The notes under the pieces are model-generated. The model was given only the letters and a program-made list of their open reading frames with translations, had not been told where the DNA came from and made no database searches. The translations under genes were made by a program, and so were the position numbers. A stretch of DNA of 64,000 nt from Bacillota bacterium (GTDB lineage Bacteria > Bacillota > Clostridia > Lachnospirales > Lachnospiraceae). Position 1 is the first letter of the stretch. The number at the start of each line of letters is the position of its first letter. Location of the stretch: contig JAEZTJ010000033.1 of assembly GCA_023421505.1 (NCBI GenBank), forward strand, positions 124,001-188,000, read 5' to 3'. Of this stretch, positions 60,736 to 64,000 are shown one piece after another.

Positions 60736-61860
60736 TTATTCTTGCCTTATAGATGAGTTCTTTTGTAGCTTACGATCAGGCAGGCTTGCTCTTAAGTAGG
60801 TATTAAGCCACGGCTCCCAGTAATAACAAGGCTTTCTTTCAAGTAGGCTCTTAATAAGCATAGCAAGCAACATGAGAGAAAAAAGCAGACCTAGCAAGGT
60901 TTCTAAGCCATAGCTTGGAAGCTTTCCCTGTATTCCAAATATAAAGTTAAACCATACTCCGACAAGAAGGTTATGTAACAAAATTCTGTTCGTCTTTGCC
61001 TTTTGCCCTATTTTATCTTTAACCGTAAGATTCATTGCCCACATGCCAATGGTCTGTTTATTCTTTGTTAATAATGGAAGTATTAAAAAGACAATTATAT
61101 CTGAAAGCAGAAAGATTACTAAGTCCCACTCTTTATGCTTAACGTTCCAATAGATTGCAACCCTGCTAAGCTCAAACAATACACTAATCACGGCAGAATC
61201 CACTAGTAAATATAATAATCTTCTGAATAGACTTGCTTTTTCAGTAATAATCGTACGATCCTTTACCGGATTTGGCAGAAGTCTGTCAATCCATCTTTCA
61301 AAGAAATATCCGATCACAGCTCCCAACGTATTAATGATTAAATCATCCACATCTGCAAAACGGAAAGCCTTAGGATAAATTCCATAAAGTCCCGTGTATT
61401 GTGTTGTTTCATAAAATAAACTTAACAATAAACCTAGAACCGCTGCCTTAAACAGGCTAAGCTTAAAATACTTTCTTAGATAAACACCAAAGGGAATTGT
61501 CAGTACAACGTTAAAAGCTACCGTAAAAAAGCTTGAACTGCGCATAGATGATAACCATGTACCTGGCTGCGTTAAAACAAAGCCGGAATTCTCTAAAAAG
61601 GTTTTAACAAACAGGAATGGTTTGAAGTTTGGATGAATTGGTGCCATCTCTCGTACTGTCTCAAACGATGGTAATGGCAGGATTGTCATAAACCAAGCTG
61701 TTATCATATATACGATAAAAGAAGCTGTAACAATATTTCTTCGGATTCTTAAGGTACCATAACGGCGGTATTGATGAATTAATATTGGAATAAAGGATAA
61801 ATAAATAATAAACAAAGATAGCATAATGCCGACGACAATTGGACTTAAGTAAACACTCAT
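60736..61860 (-). CDS. VanZ-like and RDD domain membrane protein
   Basis: Membrane protein of 374 residues joining two domains. Residues 1-200 are VanZ-like: TASFIVYMITAWFMTILPLPSFE, NVVLTIPFGVYLRKYFKLS, LLLSLFYETTQYTGLYGIYPKAFRFADVDDLIINTLGAVIGY. VanZ lowers susceptibility to glycopeptides such as teicoplanin. Residues 205-350 are an RDD-family transport-like domain (VDSAVISVLFELSRV, QTIGMWAMNLTVKDK, RILLHNLLVGVWFN). It starts at 61860 and is located between the Bce-like kinase and ABC genes. Both fit a cell envelope defence function. Confidence 0.85.
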   Translation of the reverse strand: MSVYLSPIVVGIMLSLFIIYLSFIPILIHQYRRYGTLRIRRNIVTASFIVYMITAWFMTILPLPSFETVREMAPIHPNFKPFLFVKTFLENSGFVLTQPGTWLSSMRSSSFFTVAFNVVLTIPFGVYLRKYFKLSLFKAAVLGLLLSLFYETTQYTGLYGIYPKAFRFADVDDLIINTLGAVIGYFFERWIDRLLPNPVKDRTIITEKASLFRRLLYLLVDSAVISVLFELSRVAIYWNVKHKEWDLVIFLLSDIIVFLILPLLTKNKQTIGMWAMNLTVKDKIGQKAKTNRILLHNLLVGVWFNFIFGIQGKLPSYGLETLLGLLFSLMLLAMLIKSLLERKPCYYWEPWLNTYLRASLPDRKLQKNSSIRQE

Positions 61861-61888
61861 TTTTTACTCTCCTTAGTAATAATAAATC

Positions 61889-62028
61889 TAGGTAATTACG
61901 AAATTCATATATTATAGGTATTGCACAGATACTAATCCGAAATTAAGGTTAAGTGCTAACTTTAATTCTGTAGGAGTATTCCTATTACTAGTACAATTGA
62001 AATAACTATATGTTCTCGTGATTACCTA
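61889..62028. repeat. MITE-like palindromic repeat, copy H
   Basis: TAGGTAATTACGAAATTCATAT at the left and TGTTCTCGTGATTACCTA at the right. The inner arms are more decayed than those of copies A or E, but still contain a TACTAATCCGAAATTAAGG-type core. It lies between the kinase gene and the VanZ-RDD gene, so it probably interrupts a once tighter operon. Confidence 0.7.
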
Positions 62029-62107
62029 TATAATCTAACCTAAAAAGTGGTAAAAAACTATCGAATAACCTTTCTGTAAAATTACATTTTTGTAAGAAAA
62101 GCTCCGC

Positions 62108-63121
62108 TTAATGCAGAGCCTCCAGATCCTTCTTATTAGGAAATTCAATCATTACTATTGTTCCAACCCCGTCTGATGATTTAATTGACATATTTAAGCC
62201 TAATTTGTTACATAGCTTCTTCGATATATAGAGCCCCATTCCTGTAGACTTCTTAAAAGTTCTTCCCTGCGTCCCTGTATACCCTTTTTGGAAGACCTTA
62301 TTAATATCCGTTGCCTTGATGCCTATACCGTTATCCTTAATCGAGAGGCATAGCTTATCCTCTTTGGTATAGGAACTAAATTCTATGTAGAGACTTTCAT
62401 TTCGGTACTTTATGGAATTATCTAAAACCTGCTTTAATACATATTTAAACCATTTTGAATCGGTGAAGACCATACCCGTTAGGTTTTCCATCTTTATCTG
62501 TGCTTTCACTTGAATAAGCATTAATGAATTCTCCTTGACAACGGACTTCACCAATTCAGAAAGCTCAAATTTTTCAATAATAAAATCCTGATTAAACTGA
62601 CTGGCTCTTGCAAAATAAAGAACCTGTTCTACATAATTCTCAATGCGGTTCAGCTGACTTAAAAGCTCACGATGGCCTTCGGATTTGTGGTTATTTAAAT
62701 AGAGCTCCATTCCCGCAATTGGTGTTTTGATTTCATGCACCCATAGCTCAATATATTCCAGATAGTCTTTTTGCTGCTGCTTTAAGCTTCCAATCTGGTC
62801 ATTCATATCCTTACTGGCAGAGGAAAGCAGATCATAAAATATCTGCCCTTCGTAAAATACCGGTTTCTCGATGATGTCTGCGAGTAAGGTTTTTTCATCA
62901 AGATTTCCATATATAAGAAGCACCTCATCATAATAGCGTTTTATTTTTAAATATTCAATGATAAAACCCGCAAAAAATACTACTAGAATTAACAAACAAA
63001 CCAAAACGATCAATACTTTAGGAAAATCAAAAGCCTGAAAGAATAACGTAATTAAAAGTACACAGGCGAACTCTAAGAAGATAAAAACAAATCGATCCTT
63101 ACAAAAATTACGAAATCTCAT
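62108..63121 (-). CDS. BceS-type sensor histidine kinase
   Basis: Intramembrane-sensing kinase of 337 residues. Two membrane helices (about 12-30 and 35-56) with almost no extracellular loop, then a linker, the dimerisation helix with phospho-acceptor H129 in LWVHEIKTPIAGMEL, and the ATPase domain (KYVLKQVLDNSIKYR, IKDNGIGIKATDINKVFQKGY, STGMGLYISKKLC). Kinases of this class receive their signal through a BceAB-type transporter, here the one at 57.7-60.5 kb. Its ATG overlaps the regulator stop by 4 bp (ATGA). Confidence 0.92.
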   Translation of the reverse strand: MRFRNFCKDRFVFIFLEFACVLLITLFFQAFDFPKVLIVLVCLLILVVFFAGFIIEYLKIKRYYDEVLLIYGNLDEKTLLADIIEKPVFYEGQIFYDLLSSASKDMNDQIGSLKQQQKDYLEYIELWVHEIKTPIAGMELYLNNHKSEGHRELLSQLNRIENYVEQVLYFARASQFNQDFIIEKFELSELVKSVVKENSLMLIQVKAQIKMENLTGMVFTDSKWFKYVLKQVLDNSIKYRNESLYIEFSSYTKEDKLCLSIKDNGIGIKATDINKVFQKGYTGTQGRTFKKSTGMGLYISKKLCNKLGLNMSIKSSDGVGTIVMIEFPNKKDLEALH

Positions 63122-63780
63122 ATGATATACCCTTGATTCCTTTTCGTTTTTAGGTAATCCTTAAGTCCCAGCTCTTCTATCTTTTTTCTTAAGCGTGAGG
63201 TGTTAACATTTAATGTATTCTCATCAACAAAGTCCCCATCCTCCCAGACTTCCTTCATTAGCTCTTCCCTACTTACAATCGTACCCGCATTTTCCATAAG
63301 TACACGTAAGATGATCGATTCATTTTTAGAAAGCTCTACCTGTGCACCCTCATAGCGCATCTCACTTTTTCCTAAATTCAAGGCTAGACCTTGATGAGAT
63401 AATACAATGCCCTGTGAGTTACTTTTACTGCGCTTTAGTACAACCTGAATATGTGCTAATAGAACCTGAAGATCATAGGGCTTCGTAATAAAGTCGTCGG
63501 CTCCGATTTTCAAACTCATTAATTCATCCATAATCGTGTTACAACTGGTAACCATTATAATAGCAACAGAAGATTTCTCGCGGATTCTTCTGCAAATTTC
63601 AAAACCATCTAAGGAGGGTAAATTAATATCTAACAGAATCAAGTCTGAATTAGATGCGAATACCTCCTCAACAACATGATTAAAATCTTTGACGATCTGG
63701 CAATTAAACTGGTATTTCGTTAAAAACTCTGCTAATTCAGTTGATATAAGCGGATCATCTTCTACAATAAAAATTTTCAT
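63118..63780 (-). CDS. BceR-type response regulator (OmpR family)
   Basis: DNA-binding regulator of 220 residues. Receiver: EDD at 7-9, phospho-acceptor D51 in LILLDINLPSLDG, the lysine in FITKPYD (about 100). A winged helix of the OmpR/PhoB type follows (residues 130-220: LSKNESIILRVLMENAG, VDENTLNVNTSRLRKKIEEL). It is the first gene of the Bce-like unit. It should activate the bceAB-like genes when the transporter is occupied by antibiotic. The operator could not be located with certainty. Confidence 0.92.
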   Translation of the reverse strand: MKIFIVEDDPLISTELAEFLTKYQFNCQIVKDFNHVVEEVFASNSDLILLDINLPSLDGFEICRRIREKSSVAIIMVTSCNTIMDELMSLKIGADDFITKPYDLQVLLAHIQVVLKRSKSNSQGIVLSHQGLALNLGKSEMRYEGAQVELSKNESIILRVLMENAGTIVSREELMKEVWEDGDFVDENTLNVNTSRLRKKIEELGLKDYLKTKRNQGYII

Positions 63781-63893
63781 AACCGGTATCCTTTCTGGTA
63801 ATAGTTACATAATATCACATAATATTACATTTTGAATAGATAGTTATGGTTATAATTAATGATTTACTGAATTATAAATCAAGGCAAAGAAAA

Positions 63894-63935
63894 AAGCACC
63901 GACCCCGCAGCTCCTATGTCTGCAAAACCGATACC
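63894..63935 (-). terminator. Strong terminator hairpin at the right end
   Basis: On the minus strand GGTATCGGTTTTGCAG pairs with CTGCGGGGTCGGTGC-type bases, with several G-U pairs, then TTTTTTCTTT. It would end a leftward transcript coming from the tRNA-like sequence to its right. Confidence 0.65.
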
Positions 63936-63944
63936 TTGTAAGTG

Positions 63945-63984
63945 TACCTCCAGGGACTCGAACCCTTGATATCCTGATTAAGAG
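63945..63984 (-). pseudogene. 3' half of a tRNA-Lys(CTT)-like sequence
   Basis: The minus strand reads CTCTTAATCAGG, which is the anticodon loop and 3' anticodon strand of a tRNA-Lys with anticodon CTT, then GATATCAAGGGTTCGAGTCC (extra loop and T arm) and CTGGAGGTA (acceptor strand). To the right, where the 5' anticodon strand (CCTGA) and the D arm belong, there is GGATGAATTAATTCAT instead. The sequence is therefore incomplete within the window. It could be an attachment-site remnant of an integrated element or a decayed tRNA. Confidence 0.5.
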
Positions 63985-64000
63985 GGATGAATTAATTCAT

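Noticed and set aside
1..64000. CRISPR arrays, prophage and complete insertion sequences
   Set aside because: No regularly spaced direct repeats, no cas, integrase, transposase or phage structural genes were seen.

Overview
The window is AT-rich DNA from a spore-forming clostridium, most probably a member of the Lachnospiraceae. The signs are spmA, an abrB/SpoVT-type regulator, ricT, a yaaO-to-abrB gene order like that of Bacillus subtilis, a T-box in front of ilvBN, a YesLMN-type sugar locus and a DUF368 (PopT) lipid transporter. There is no prophage, complete insertion sequence or CRISPR array. The spaces between genes are crowded with short non-coding repeats of at least three families.

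Region 1 (1-17 kb) is a carbohydrate-scavenging locus. It starts with the 5' part of L-fucose isomerase, then an AraC regulator, an orphan sugar-binding lipoprotein and an intracellular GH29 alpha-L-fucosidase. A YesN-type response regulator follows, then a leftward set of YesM-type kinase, two permeases, a second binding lipoprotein and a DUF624 protein. Two related cell-surface proteins and spmA close the region. Together they suggest sensing and import of fucosylated glycans, fucose release in the cytoplasm, and entry into fucose catabolism.

Region 2 (18-31 kb) is housekeeping: abrB converges on a leftward operon of yaaO-like decarboxylase, guanylate-kinase-like protein, yaaR, holB, ricT, trmN6, rsmI and a TPR protein. 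Beyond it lie a diguanylate cyclase with a LacI-type sensor domain and an ABC transporter of the TrpXYZ type.

Region 3 (31-46 kb) holds folA, a three-gene module with a RelA/SpoT-type nucleotide synthetase and two unknown proteins, T-box-controlled ilvBN, tam, a YhgE/Pip membrane protein with a TetR regulator, an OadB-like sodium pump subunit with a 44-residue partner and a LysR regulator, a GNAT acetyltransferase and PopT.

Region 4 (46-54 kb) has a secreted M16 protease and a four-gene rightward set: membrane-fused NDH-2, polyprenyl diphosphate synthase, UbiA prenyltransferase and a lipoprotein. The set resembles the demethylmenaquinone/Ndh2 part of flavin-based extracellular electron transfer loci.

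Region 5 (54-64 kb) has two unfamiliar methyltransferases beside a 2TM/beta-rich protein, three small membrane proteins, and a BceRS-BceAB-type antimicrobial-peptide module with a VanZ-RDD protein inside it. The window ends with a terminator and what looks like the 3' half of a tRNA-Lys, possibly an attachment-site scar.

The main unexplained signal is the repeats. One family (80-160 bp, long palindromes, 9-10 bp flanking duplications) behaves like a MITE. Another ends in a Shine-Dalgarno sequence and lies directly before fucI, ilvN and the bceA-like gene.
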